A stretch of 64,000 nucleotides of DNA from positions 47,285 to 111,284 of the forward strand of contig NZ_JABXWI010000026.1 of NCBI RefSeq assembly GCF_014930365.1. Reading direction: 5' to 3'. A model generated the notes under the pieces. It made no database searches and was not told the origin of the DNA. It saw nothing but the letters and a program-made list of their open reading frames with translations. Shown piece by piece: positions 1-7,421 of the stretch (position 1 is the stretch's first letter; each line of letters begins with the position of its first letter). The position numbers and the translations under genes were made by a program. Source of the DNA: Streptomyces caniscabiei (lineage in GTDB: Bacteria > Actinomycetota > Actinomycetes > Streptomycetales > Streptomycetaceae).

Positions 1-548
1 TCAGCCGGGTCCGTCTCGCTATGCCGCTGCGGGGGGTGGTGCGCTTGATCCTCACTGTTCGTTCCCTCCAAAGGGAAGTCGGGGGCCCGCGTGGGGTCGG
101 GGCCCGTGAGGCGCAGATCAGGGGCATCGGTCCGGATTCCGGACACGCCGTGCCCCTGACAAGGCGCTGGGGGGAAGTATTCGGCCGTACCGCCGACCCA
201 CGCAAGGGTGCCTTTCGGCCTCTTGGGACCCAACCGGCTCGCCCTCCATGCCAGTTGATCCCACCAGGCCATATGTGCGGGTTCTGTGTGAATCCTTGTC
301 GGCTCCCGGAGGGATCGGCTGACGGGTCGTCGGAGCAGGCCGCAGGGCCCGGAAGCGTCGATCACCACTATCGTCGGCCGCGGTGGAGGCCACCGCCCGA
401 GGCGCCCGGTCGGAGTACCCGGGTCCACCGCCCGGGGGTGTCCGGAAGTGATGCGTTGGGCCGTTCAGCCGTTCGGTTCCGCCACCCGGGGTCATGGACG
501 GCCTTGAGCATGGCCACACTTGGCGAGCCGCGCCCGTTCGGCGGTCGG
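1..548. other. No recognisable gene before the LLM oxidoreductase
   Basis: I see no credible gene here. Open frames on both strands are long only because of GC content and their translations are low-complexity Arg/Pro/Gly without family resemblance. A TCA at bases 1-3 could be the stop of a minus-strand gene, but nothing supports this. The short run around 50-80 contains a small CCCTCCAAAGGGA-type dyad. The stretch is probably the 3' region behind the minus-strand LLM gene. Confidence 0.4.
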
Positions 549-1502
549 TCATACCCCTCCTCCGGTCACGATGTGCCGCTGGGCGGGCCCCAGCCCCAGG
601 TGCTCGCGGAGCGTGCTGCCCGGATAGAAGGTGCGGAACAGCCCGCGGTGCTGGAGCAGCGCCACCGTCCCGTTGACGAGTCGCTCCAGGTCACGGCGCG
701 GTTCGACGGGGACGAGATGGAAGCCGTCCGTGGCCCCGGCCCGGTGCCAGTCGGCGATCAGCTCGGCGAGGGCGACGGGGCCGCCCCGGTAGAGCGGGCC
801 GTCGGCGGTCCGGCGCGGCCCTCCCCCGCCGTGGCCCGGCTCGGCCGCGTACTCCCCACCGCCGAGGTCCACACGCAGGCTCACCAGGACCCGCAGCTCG
901 TCGGGGTCGCGTCCGACCCCGGCCGCCCCGTCCCGCAGCTCCGTCCGTACGGCGTCGGCGTGGTCCGGGTCGGCGACCCGCAGGAGTGCCACGTCCGCAC
1001 AGTGGGCGGCGGCCCCACGGCTCTCCCCCTCGGTCGCGTCGACGACCCGTACGGGGTGCCCGTGCTGCGGCCGGGTCCCCGCCGAGGCCTGCCGGGCGGG
1101 GTGCCAGGCACCCCCGGCATCCCCCGCGCCCACGGACCCGACGTGACGCGCCCTCACCTGCACCGCCCCCTCCTCCGGGCCCGGCGTCCCGAGCCACCAC
1201 CCGGCCCGGCCCCGGCTGACCCGGTCGAGCGTCGCCACGGCCGCCCGCACCCGGCACGGCTCGTCGGGCGTCGCCGTCACCACCGGCACGAGCCCGACCC
1301 GTCCCGTCTCCGGCGCCACCTGGGCCGACACCGCCAGCGCGTCCGGCCCCGGCCGCGTGAACGCGTCCCCGACCGTCACGAAGTCCAGTGCCCCGCGCTC
1401 CGCGAGCCGGGCGAGCTCGACGCACACCTCCGCGCCGCCCTCCACCCGCTGATCGATGGCTGCGGCCAGGTGCAACCGCCCCCGACCGTACGACGACCCC
1501 AT
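549..1502 (-). CDS. LLM-class flavin-dependent monooxygenase, short form
   Basis: This is a luciferase-like TIM-barrel monooxygenase of the NtaA/SnaA/DmoA branch, which uses reduced FMN and oxygen on small sulfur- or nitrogen-containing substrates. The N-terminus (LHLAAAIDQRV, then LARLAERGALDFVTVGDAF) and the segment VATLDRVSRGRAGWW are typical. The central HPVRVVDATE matches the 'QGRPVLVQAG' strand. At 317 residues it is shorter than the usual 350-450: the segment after the GRAGWW strand, where relatives carry a long Trp/Asp-rich insertion, is compressed to a Gly/Ala-rich stretch. GGAGAGAGG lies just upstream of the ATG. It sits 272 bp downstream of, and on the same strand as, the FAD/NAD(P)-binding protein, so the two may act on one substrate. 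The 272-bp gap holds only short CACCGG- and GGCATC-type repeats. Activity is uncertain because of the shortening. Confidence 0.75.
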   Translation of the reverse strand: MGSSYGRGRLHLAAAIDQRVEGGAEVCVELARLAERGALDFVTVGDAFTRPGPDALAVSAQVAPETGRVGLVPVVTATPDEPCRVRAAVATLDRVSRGRAGWWLGTPGPEEGAVQVRARHVGSVGAGDAGGAWHPARQASAGTRPQHGHPVRVVDATEGESRGAAAHCADVALLRVADPDHADAVRTELRDGAAGVGRDPDELRVLVSLRVDLGGGEYAAEPGHGGGGPRRTADGPLYRGGPVALAELIADWHRAGATDGFHLVPVEPRRDLERLVNGTVALLQHRGLFRTFYPGSTLREHLGLGPAQRHIVTGGGV

Positions 1503-1774
1503 ACCGACCGACCTCTCTCCATTCCGACCACGGACACGGAAACCGCACAGACACGGCTACGAAAACCTCACCGAACGCAGAGCCCCCGGCGCAGAAACCC
1601 CTTCGGCACACCGCCCCGAGCCCCGCGACACCCGCGCCCTCGACACCCGCGCACCTCGCACGTCGCTCGCCCCTCGCCGTCCGCCGGGCACAAAGGCATC
1701 GGGCATCGGGCATCGGCGACAACACCGGCACCGGACCGGCACCGGGGCCGAGGCAGCACCCCCTCGGCCGGTCC

Positions 1775-3595
1775 TCACGCGGCCGCGCGCTGCCCGAGGT
1801 CACGCAGGAACGCCAGTACGGCCCGGGCCGTGGCGTCGTTCTGGCGGAAGGCCGGCCCTCCGGTACGCGGCCGGGTGAACGCGCCCGGCGTACGGCTGTT
1901 CGTGTAGGGGCCGAGGGCGAAGCGTCTGGGGTGCGGGTGCCCGGCCCGGTCCAGGACGCGTCCGTCCCGCGGGTCGACGGCGACCAGCCCCTCCGCCGTC
2001 TCGACGACACCCCCGCCCTCGAACAGCTCGCGCAGCAATCCGTCCCGTACCCGCGCGACCGTCGGCTCCGGCAGCCGTGCCTCGACCAGCGTTCTCGCCT
2101 CGACCGACCCGCCGGGCACGGTGGCACCGGAGGCGCGGAAGACCCCGTCCACGGCGGCCACCGCCATGTCCGCCCCAAGGAAGTTCAGGACGCCGGCCCG
2201 CGACAGCGCGAGCATCTGCCGCAGCCGGGGTCCGGGCGGACCGGAGGCGAGACAGCTGAAGAACCCGTGCCACCACGGTCCGACGTCACCGAGCCGGATC
2301 AGCTGCCCGTAGACGGAGAGCAGTCCGAAGAAGACGCCCAGGTCCGGGCTGAACGAGGGATCGTGACGGCGTGCGAGATCGGCCTCGACATAGCCGCGGA
2401 GACCGTCCTGGAGTTCCTCGAACGACCCGTACCGCACCCCCGCCAACGGGCGGTCCAGCGCGGCCAGGTCCAGCCGGTCGGCCGCGTCCGGCACCGCCGA
2501 GGCCACCAGCACCGACCGCTCCCCCGCGTCCGCCGCCGCGTACTTCTCCTCGAAGTCCGCCCAGGCCATGGCAGTCCGCTCGGGATGGGCCCGGAACAGC
2601 CGGTGGTAGTGCGCGAACCCCAGTTCCTTCTCCACCGCCGGCCACACCTCGCGCCGGAAGTCCACCCGCCCGGCCCGGCCCGTCAGCTCCAGCACGGCGT
2701 CGACCTCGGCGGGCCCGAAGAACCGGGGCAGCGGCGGCCGTTCACCCTCCAGGTCGTACCCGATCTTCGAGTGGTACGGCACCCCGCGCCGCGACCCGAC
2801 GTACAGCACGGGCTCCCGTCCCGAGGGGTGATACGTCAGCTCCCCGTCGGCGTCCCCCTCGTACCGCCCGCCGCGCCCCTCCGTCAGCAGCACCATGAGG
2901 TCGACGAACGCGAGCCCGAAGCCCCGCACGAGCACCGGTTCCCCGGGCGCCAGCGACGACAGGTCGCTGTCGGCCGTGAAGTCCGGCGGCAGATGGACGA
3001 GCCCGTGGGTGCGGGCGTAGGCCGCCAACTCCCGCTGCTCGTCGTCGAGTTCGGCGTCCAGATGGCCGAGCGCGAGGACCACGAGGTCTGCGGGCAGCGG
3101 ACGGGACCGCCCCTCCAGCCACACCTGCTGGCGCCCTTCGGGCGGACCGGTCACCCGGAGCGCCCGCCGTGGATGATGGCGGACGGTGACCCCCTCGGGG
3201 AGGTCGGCCACGGCGCGGCCGTGCACCCAGCGCAGATACTCGCCCTGGGTCCGCCGGTCCGGGAAGACCCGTCCGTCGAGGCCCGCCCACTCGTGCAGGG
3301 TGGGCCCCTCCCGTACGGGACCCTCCATGTGCACCGTCTCGTCGGTGAACATGGTGACGTCCTCGGCCTGCGAGTTCATCCACAGCAGCGGTGACTGCTC
3401 CGCCCGCCAGATGCGCCCGGCACCCGGCGGATGGGGGTCGACGAGATGGATGTCGAACCCGGCACCCGGGTGGAGCGCGCCGGCGTTGGCGGCGATCCGT
3501 TCGATCAGGCCGGTGCCGCGCGGCCCGGCCCCGACGATCACCAGGGACGGGCGCGAGGAGGGCAGGGAGGGGTGGGAGGAAGAGGCAGACGGCAT
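1775..3595 (-). CDS. FAD/NAD(P)-binding protein (FAD_NAD-binding_9 type)
   Basis: This 606-residue cytoplasmic flavoprotein opens with a Rossmann dinucleotide-binding motif, LVIVGAGPRGTGLIERI (GxGxxG, about residues 18-34). The conserved 'LVDPHPPGAGRIWR' follows, and a second strand, DLVVLALGH, lies near residue 175. The layout matches the actinobacterial family annotated as FAD/NAD(P)-binding protein, relatives of which occur in sulfur-acquisition clusters with LLM monooxygenases. The reaction is not known. The chosen ATG is preceded by GGAG at a normal distance. A TTGACA/TAGTCT promoter lies about 100 bp upstream, giving a roughly 100-nt leader. The neighbouring LLM gene suggests a flavin-dependent oxidation, possibly of an organosulfur compound; that is inference. 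Confidence 0.8.
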   Translation of the reverse strand: MPSASSSHPSLPSSRPSLVIVGAGPRGTGLIERIAANAGALHPGAGFDIHLVDPHPPGAGRIWRAEQSPLLWMNSQAEDVTMFTDETVHMEGPVREGPTLHEWAGLDGRVFPDRRTQGEYLRWVHGRAVADLPEGVTVRHHPRRALRVTGPPEGRQQVWLEGRSRPLPADLVVLALGHLDAELDDEQRELAAYARTHGLVHLPPDFTADSDLSSLAPGEPVLVRGFGLAFVDLMVLLTEGRGGRYEGDADGELTYHPSGREPVLYVGSRRGVPYHSKIGYDLEGERPPLPRFFGPAEVDAVLELTGRAGRVDFRREVWPAVEKELGFAHYHRLFRAHPERTAMAWADFEEKYAAADAGERSVLVASAVPDAADRLDLAALDRPLAGVRYGSFEELQDGLRGYVEADLARRHDPSFSPDLGVFFGLLSVYGQLIRLGDVGPWWHGFFSCLASGPPGPRLRQMLALSRAGVLNFLGADMAVAAVDGVFRASGATVPGGSVEARTLVEARLPEPTVARVRDGLLRELFEGGGVVETAEGLVAVDPRDGRVLDRAGHPHPRRFALGPYTNSRTPGAFTRPRTGGPAFRQNDATARAVLAFLRDLGQRAAA

Positions 3596-3700
3596 GCGAA
3601 AGGCTCCGTGATGTCCGAGTTGAACACGGGTGCCTTCACACGAGCGCGTCCGGTCGAGCCGGACGCGGGCGACCGAGCCCCTCAGCAGCGGTCTGCGCCG

Positions 3701-3731
3701 AGACTACGGCCGCTGTTCCCCTCGCTGTCAA
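3701..3731 (-). promoter_or_regulatory. Vegetative-type promoter for the FAD/NAD(P)-binding gene
   Basis: On the minus strand TTGACA (3731-3726) is followed after 19 bp by TAGTCT (3706-3701), a good match to the Streptomyces TTGACA-N18-TAGNNT class. Transcription would start near 3694, about 100 nt before the ATG at 3595. Confidence 0.5.
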
Positions 3732-3802
3732 GGTTGTCCGAACTATGAGCGTCGCGTCTCAAGCCGGTTGACGCGCATTCGGATGCCTGTTCCACTTGGT
3801 CC

Positions 3803-3874
3803 ATGCATCCGCAGCAGTGGCTGGTCAAGCGCTCCCACATCGACTTCGGTCGAGTGTGGTCCTCCTCCTGTTGA
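3803..3874 (+). CDS. Putative Cys-terminated leader peptide (23 aa)
   Basis: This tiny frame encodes MHPQQWLVKRSHIDFGRVWS followed by Ser-Ser-Cys and a stop. The core 'LVKR(S/R)H(I/V)D(L/F)GRV' ending in Cys is the signature of the putative leader peptides that precede sulfur-uptake and cysteine-related operons in Streptomyces. In that family the terminal Cys codon is thought to sense charged cysteinyl-tRNA. TTGACG lies at 3768-3773 and no Shine-Dalgarno is visible, so translation may be leaderless. A GC hairpin starts 20 nt after the stop codon. No plus-strand structural gene follows for 1.6 kb; the next gene is convergent. The peptide is therefore an orphan, or belongs to a unit that has been lost. 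Confidence 0.7.
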   Translation: MHPQQWLVKRSHIDFGRVWSSSC

Positions 3875-3893
3875 GCTGAGCCGATCCCACTGC

Positions 3894-3915
3894 GCGCCCC
3901 GATTCCGCGGGGCGC
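3894..3915 (+). terminator. Hairpin after the leader peptide (attenuator/terminator candidate)
   Basis: GCGCCCCG (3894-3901) pairs perfectly with CGGGGCGC (3908-3915) around a 6-nt loop, and a TTTT run follows at 3925. Lying 20 nt after the leader stop codon, it is placed like a transcription attenuator. Confidence 0.55.
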
Positions 3916-3995
3916 CGTTCGCGTTTTCCCCCGGCCTTCACACAGCGCCCTCCCCTCGCGCTCCCCTGTTCTCCCGGTTCCGCGCGGCCGCGCTC

Positions 3996-5231
3996 TCAGC
4001 AGTCGCAGCCGCAGCACTCGCACGCGTCACAGCAGTCGCAGTCCCGGCAGATGCCCTCGCGCTTCTTCCGGGACCAGGGACCTTCGTACTCCTTCGCACA
4101 ACACATCTGACAGGTGCAGCACAGCAGCATGAACATCCCGCACCCCGCCCAGAACCCCCGCCGCCGCGGCGGCTGCGGCGCCGGCCCGCCACCGAAACCA
4201 CCACCCCCGCCGTATCCGGAGCCACCACCGCCGAACGGGTTGCCGCCCCCGCCGGCGTACGGATTCCCTCCGCCTCCGATATAGGGGTCACCGGCACCGC
4301 CCGCGTACGGATTGCCCGGCACCTGCGGACCGCCTTGCTGATGCGGCCCGCCCTGCTGATGCGCCGAGCACACCGGCACGGCTCCGAACGCGCGGTCCAC
4401 CGACCTGCGCAGTTCGTGCACGAGGAGCAGATGGGCCAGCTTGCCGTCCACGAACTCGGCCTCGCGCAGGGCGAGGCGGATGCCGTGCAGCGCGTCGTCG
4501 GCGAGCCTGCGGACCTCGGCGAGGGAGGTCCCGGTGGCGGTCAGCGGGTTCCACGCGCCGCCGGCGGCGTCGGCGGCCCGGTCCTCCACCGCGTCCAGCA
4601 GATGGGCGAGCCGCCCGAAGAGGCATCCGGCCTCGGCGAGCGGTTCGGCGTTGCCCGGTCGTCCCGCCAGGATCGCGGTGTGCGCGAACGCCGCGGCGGT
4701 CGCCGTCTCGGTCGGTTCGGTGATTGTCAGCAGCGGGGTCCCGGGACCGGCGAGCGCCTCGATGCCGAGCTGTCGGTCCACGGCGTCGACCAGCACCGCC
4801 GTGTCGAACCCGATGTCCGATCCCGTACGCGCCCCCGCGCGCCCCCAGTTCGTCGCGATCCGGCGCGCGGCGTGCGCCACCGGCTTGCGCGCGAGCAGTC
4901 CATCCCCATCTGCGACATGGTCACGCACCTTGGCCGAGGCGAGCACCAGGGAGACGGCGGCGGCGAGCCGCGCGCCCTCACCCCGTGCGACGGAGGCGGT
5001 ACGCATCCCGCGCAGCGGACAGGGCCCGGCGGTGCGCCGCCAGTCGGTGGTGCGCTCGGCCTGAGCCTCCGTCAGAACCGAGACCAGCAAGCCGTCGTAA
5101 TTGGTGACGATCCGGGCGAACTGCCCGTGATCCCCCCGCAGTGCGAGACAGAGCCCGCACAGATGCGCCATCCATTGCGTCCGCAGCCCCTCGCCCAGCC
5201 GATGGCTACAGGGCCTCACCATTCCGAACAC
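3996..5231 (-). CDS. DUF5685 family protein with Cys-rich C-terminal tail
   Basis: The N-terminal part (VFGMVRPC...HLCGLCLALRGDHG, with spaced Cys pairs) is the DUF5685 pattern found across actinobacteria; its function is unknown. Residues about 20-280 are helical and Ala-rich. A Gly/Asn/Pro-rich spacer with NPYAGG/NPFGGG repeats follows. The protein ends in a hydrophobic-Cys segment (FMLLCCTCQMCC) and a tail with roughly nine Cys in the last 20 residues (CRDCDCC...CECCGCDC), which should bind metal or form disulfides. The GTG at 5231 is preferred because GGGGGAG lies 5-9 nt upstream; an in-frame ATG at 5264 would add 11 residues. Convergent to the leader peptide. About 300 bp upstream (5232-5534) holds no gene, only an AT-rich patch near 5337-5354. 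Confidence 0.75.
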   Translation of the reverse strand: MFGMVRPCSHRLGEGLRTQWMAHLCGLCLALRGDHGQFARIVTNYDGLLVSVLTEAQAERTTDWRRTAGPCPLRGMRTASVARGEGARLAAAVSLVLASAKVRDHVADGDGLLARKPVAHAARRIATNWGRAGARTGSDIGFDTAVLVDAVDRQLGIEALAGPGTPLLTITEPTETATAAAFAHTAILAGRPGNAEPLAEAGCLFGRLAHLLDAVEDRAADAAGGAWNPLTATGTSLAEVRRLADDALHGIRLALREAEFVDGKLAHLLLVHELRRSVDRAFGAVPVCSAHQQGGPHQQGGPQVPGNPYAGGAGDPYIGGGGNPYAGGGGNPFGGGGSGYGGGGGFGGGPAPQPPRRRGFWAGCGMFMLLCCTCQMCCAKEYEGPWSRKKREGICRDCDCCDACECCGCDC

Positions 5232-5534
5232 GACACTCCCCCGTGTCTCCCGATGCCTTCGCACGCCCCTCGGCGTGGCCGCATCGTAGCCGCCGGAACG
5301 TTCACCCGGACGCAGCAGTACTCACCCAAACGCCGTGAACAATATTATTTCACTCCCTGTCAGCAGGTGTGTACAGCGGAGCCCTTGGGGCACATGGACT
5401 CTCGACGAATTCGTTCTGCACCAGTACCGTCACGAAACCCCCGTGCGGCGTCTATCCACTTGGCGAGACATCCGCATCATGGACGACGATAGGGATGCGG
5501 AAAGCACGAAAGACCGCTGCGAGAGGAGGCGTCC

Positions 5535-5978
5535 ATGGGATCGGTGCGCAAGGCGAGTGCCTGGCTTGGCCTCGTCGACGACAACGACGACGAGCGTTAC
5601 TACGACGACGACTACGCCGATGAGCGGGAGTCCGGCACCGGCGAGGCCTGGGTCACCGACCCTCGTGTCAAGGTCGCGTCCGAGTCGGCGCAGGAGCACG
5701 GCCGCCGGATCGGCACGGTCACGCCGGACAGCTTCCGTGACGCCCGGCACATCGGCGAGCTCTTCCGGGACGGTGTCCCGGTCATCATGAACCTCACGAA
5801 CATGGAGCCCGCCGACGCCAAGCGTGTCGTCGACTTCGCGGCCGGTCTGATCTTCGGTCTGCGCGGTTCGATCGAGCGCGTGTCGAACCGCGTGTTCCTG
5901 CTGACCCCCGCCGACACCGAGATCGTCAGCGGCGAGGTCGCGAGCCGCCCGGTGGACGGCTTCTTCAACCAGAGCTGA
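5535..5978 (+). CDS. sepF: SepF-like cell division protein (paralogue)
   Basis: This is a 147-residue SepF family member. SepF anchors FtsZ to the membrane by an N-terminal amphipathic helix and polymerises through its C-terminal domain. Here the N-terminus (MGSVRKASAWLGL) fits the membrane helix, residues 15-30 form an acidic Asp/Glu/Tyr linker, and the DUF552 core includes PDSFRDARHIGELFRDG, VIMNLTNM, RVVDFAAGLIFGLRG and RVFLLTP. The ribosome site AGGAGG is 5-10 nt before the ATG. It stands alone, outside the ftsZ cluster, so it is probably one of the extra SepF paralogues of Streptomyces (I recall SCO1749 at the equivalent place). Its role may be specialised, for example in sporulation septation, but that is inference. 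Confidence 0.9.
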   Translation: MGSVRKASAWLGLVDDNDDERYYDDDYADERESGTGEAWVTDPRVKVASESAQEHGRRIGTVTPDSFRDARHIGELFRDGVPVIMNLTNMEPADAKRVVDFAAGLIFGLRGSIERVSNRVFLLTPADTEIVSGEVASRPVDGFFNQS

Positions 5979-6031
5979 GGCAGGGCCGCTCGCCGGCCCG
6001 TCCTTTCGGTGTCCGGGTCACCCGGCGCGGC

Positions 6032-7201
6032 TCACCGGAAGGCGTCGAGACCGGTGAGCGCCTTGCCCAGCACGAGTTGGTGCATCTCGACGGTGCCCTC
6101 GTAGGTGAGCACGGACTCCAGGTTCGTCGCGTGCCGCATCACCGGGTACTCCAGGGAGATCCCGTTCGCGCCGAGAATCGTGCGGGCGGTACGGCAGATC
6201 TCGATCGCCTCACGCACGTTGTTCAGCTTGCCGAAACTGATCTGCTCGGGACGGAGCCGTCCCGCGTCCATCCGCCGCCCCAGATGGTGGGCGAGCAGAA
6301 TCCCCTTGTGCAACTCGACCGCCATGTCGGCGAGTTTGGCCTGGGTGAGCTGGAACGCCCCGATCGGCTTCCCGAACTGCTCCCGCGTCTTCGCGTATTC
6401 GACGGCCGACTCGAAACAGGCGCGCGCGGCGCCCATCGAGCCCCACACGATTCCGTAGCGGGCGTGCGAGAGACAACTCAGCGGGCCCTTCAGCCCCGTG
6501 ACGTCCGGCAGTACGGCGTCGGCGGGCAACCGCACGTCGTCCAGGACGAGTTCACTGGTGACGGACGCGCGCAGGGACCACTTGTGCTTGATCTCCGGCG
6601 CGGAGAACCCGGCGGTGTCCGTCGGTACGGCGAACCCCCGGATGCCGTCGTCGGTCTGCGCCCAGACGACGGCGACCCCGGCGACGGACCCGTTGGTGAT
6701 CCACATCTTCCGCCCGTCGAGCACCCAGTCGCCACCGTCCCGCTTGGCGTACGTACGCATCGACGCGGGGTCGGACCCGTGGTCGGGCTCGGTGAGACCG
6801 AAGCAGCCGATCACCTCACCGGAGGCCATGCGGGGCAGCCAGGTCTGCTTCTGCTCCTCGCTGCCGAACCGGTGGATGGCGTACATCGCGAGCGACCCCT
6901 GCACGGAGACGAGCGACCGGATCCCCGAGTCCGCGGCCTCCAGCTCCAGACAGGCGAGCCCGTACTGCACGGCGCTGGCCCCCGCGCACCCGTACCCCTG
7001 GAGCGACATCCCGAGGGCCCCGATGGTCCCCAACTCCCGTGCCAGCTCCCGGATCGCGGGCAACTCCCCGCGCTCGTACCACTCGGCGACGTACGGCATC
7101 ACCCGGTCCGCCGCCCAGGTCCGCACGGTCTCCCGCACGGCGAGATCCTCGGGGTCGAGCAGATCGTCGAGGCCGAGGAGATCGGCGGGGGCGAAGCTCA
7201 T
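6032..7201 (-). CDS. Acyl-CoA dehydrogenase, glutaryl-CoA dehydrogenase-like
   Basis: A full-length FAD acyl-CoA dehydrogenase of 389 residues. The flavin-binding strand CFGLTEPDHGSDP and WITNGSVAGVAVVWAQ, the ARYGIVWGSMGAARAC helix, EYAKTREQFGKPIGAFQLTQ and the C-terminal VLTYEGTVEMHQLVLGKA are all present. The Glu of TYEGT is in the position of the catalytic base of glutaryl-CoA dehydrogenase (TYEGTHDIH), and the protein resembles that branch most. It would oxidise and decarboxylate glutaryl-CoA to crotonyl-CoA in lysine/tryptophan breakdown, passing electrons to ETF. No ETF or other degradation genes are adjacent, so the substrate is inferred from sequence only. Monocistronic; a long hairpin repeat separates it from the upstream exporter. 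Confidence 0.88.
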   Translation of the reverse strand: MSFAPADLLGLDDLLDPEDLAVRETVRTWAADRVMPYVAEWYERGELPAIRELARELGTIGALGMSLQGYGCAGASAVQYGLACLELEAADSGIRSLVSVQGSLAMYAIHRFGSEEQKQTWLPRMASGEVIGCFGLTEPDHGSDPASMRTYAKRDGGDWVLDGRKMWITNGSVAGVAVVWAQTDDGIRGFAVPTDTAGFSAPEIKHKWSLRASVTSELVLDDVRLPADAVLPDVTGLKGPLSCLSHARYGIVWGSMGAARACFESAVEYAKTREQFGKPIGAFQLTQAKLADMAVELHKGILLAHHLGRRMDAGRLRPEQISFGKLNNVREAIEICRTARTILGANGISLEYPVMRHATNLESVLTYEGTVEMHQLVLGKALTGLDAFR

Positions 7202-7285
7202 GGGTGCACCTCCGGCTCACGAAAACTAGCGACGCTAAGCACCGTACCCACTCGCCCACTCAGCCGCTCCCAGCTGCGGGCAATC

Positions 7286-7357
7286 GTGCCGCTGGGCGGT
7301 GGGGGCGCCTCCCGCTCGAGCGAAGCCGAGAGTGGGGGAGGGTGGGCGCAGCGGCAC
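7286..7357. repeat. Streptomyces dispersed palindromic element / long hairpin
   Basis: The outer arms GTGCCGCTG (7286-7294) and CAGCGGCAC (7349-7357) pair perfectly. Inside them CTCCCGCTC pairs imperfectly with GAGAGTGGGGGAG around a GAGCGAAGCC loop. The core CTCGAGCGAAGCCGAGAGTG is a sequence I recognise from intergenic regions of many Streptomyces genomes. It lies behind the exporter gene, where it may also serve as its terminator. Confidence 0.6.
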
Positions 7358-7421
7358 CCCGCAGGCGCCGGTGAGCGGAACCCCGCCCGGCCCAGCACCA
7401 GCAGAGGGTGCCGAACGCGAC

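Noticed and set aside
118..552. 144-codon minus-strand frame after the LLM gene
   Set aside because: No recognisable fold, overlaps the LLM stop codon, no ribosome site; probably non-coding.
1690..1765. CACCGG/GGCATC short repeats as a CRISPR or VNTR
   Set aside because: Units are 6-8 bp, irregular and without spacers; simple GC-rich slippage sequence.
3682..4023. Minus-strand frame over the leader peptide, ending in Asp-Arg-Cys
   Set aside because: The Cys-terminated end looked like a leader peptide, but only the plus-strand frame has the LVKRSHIDFGRV core.
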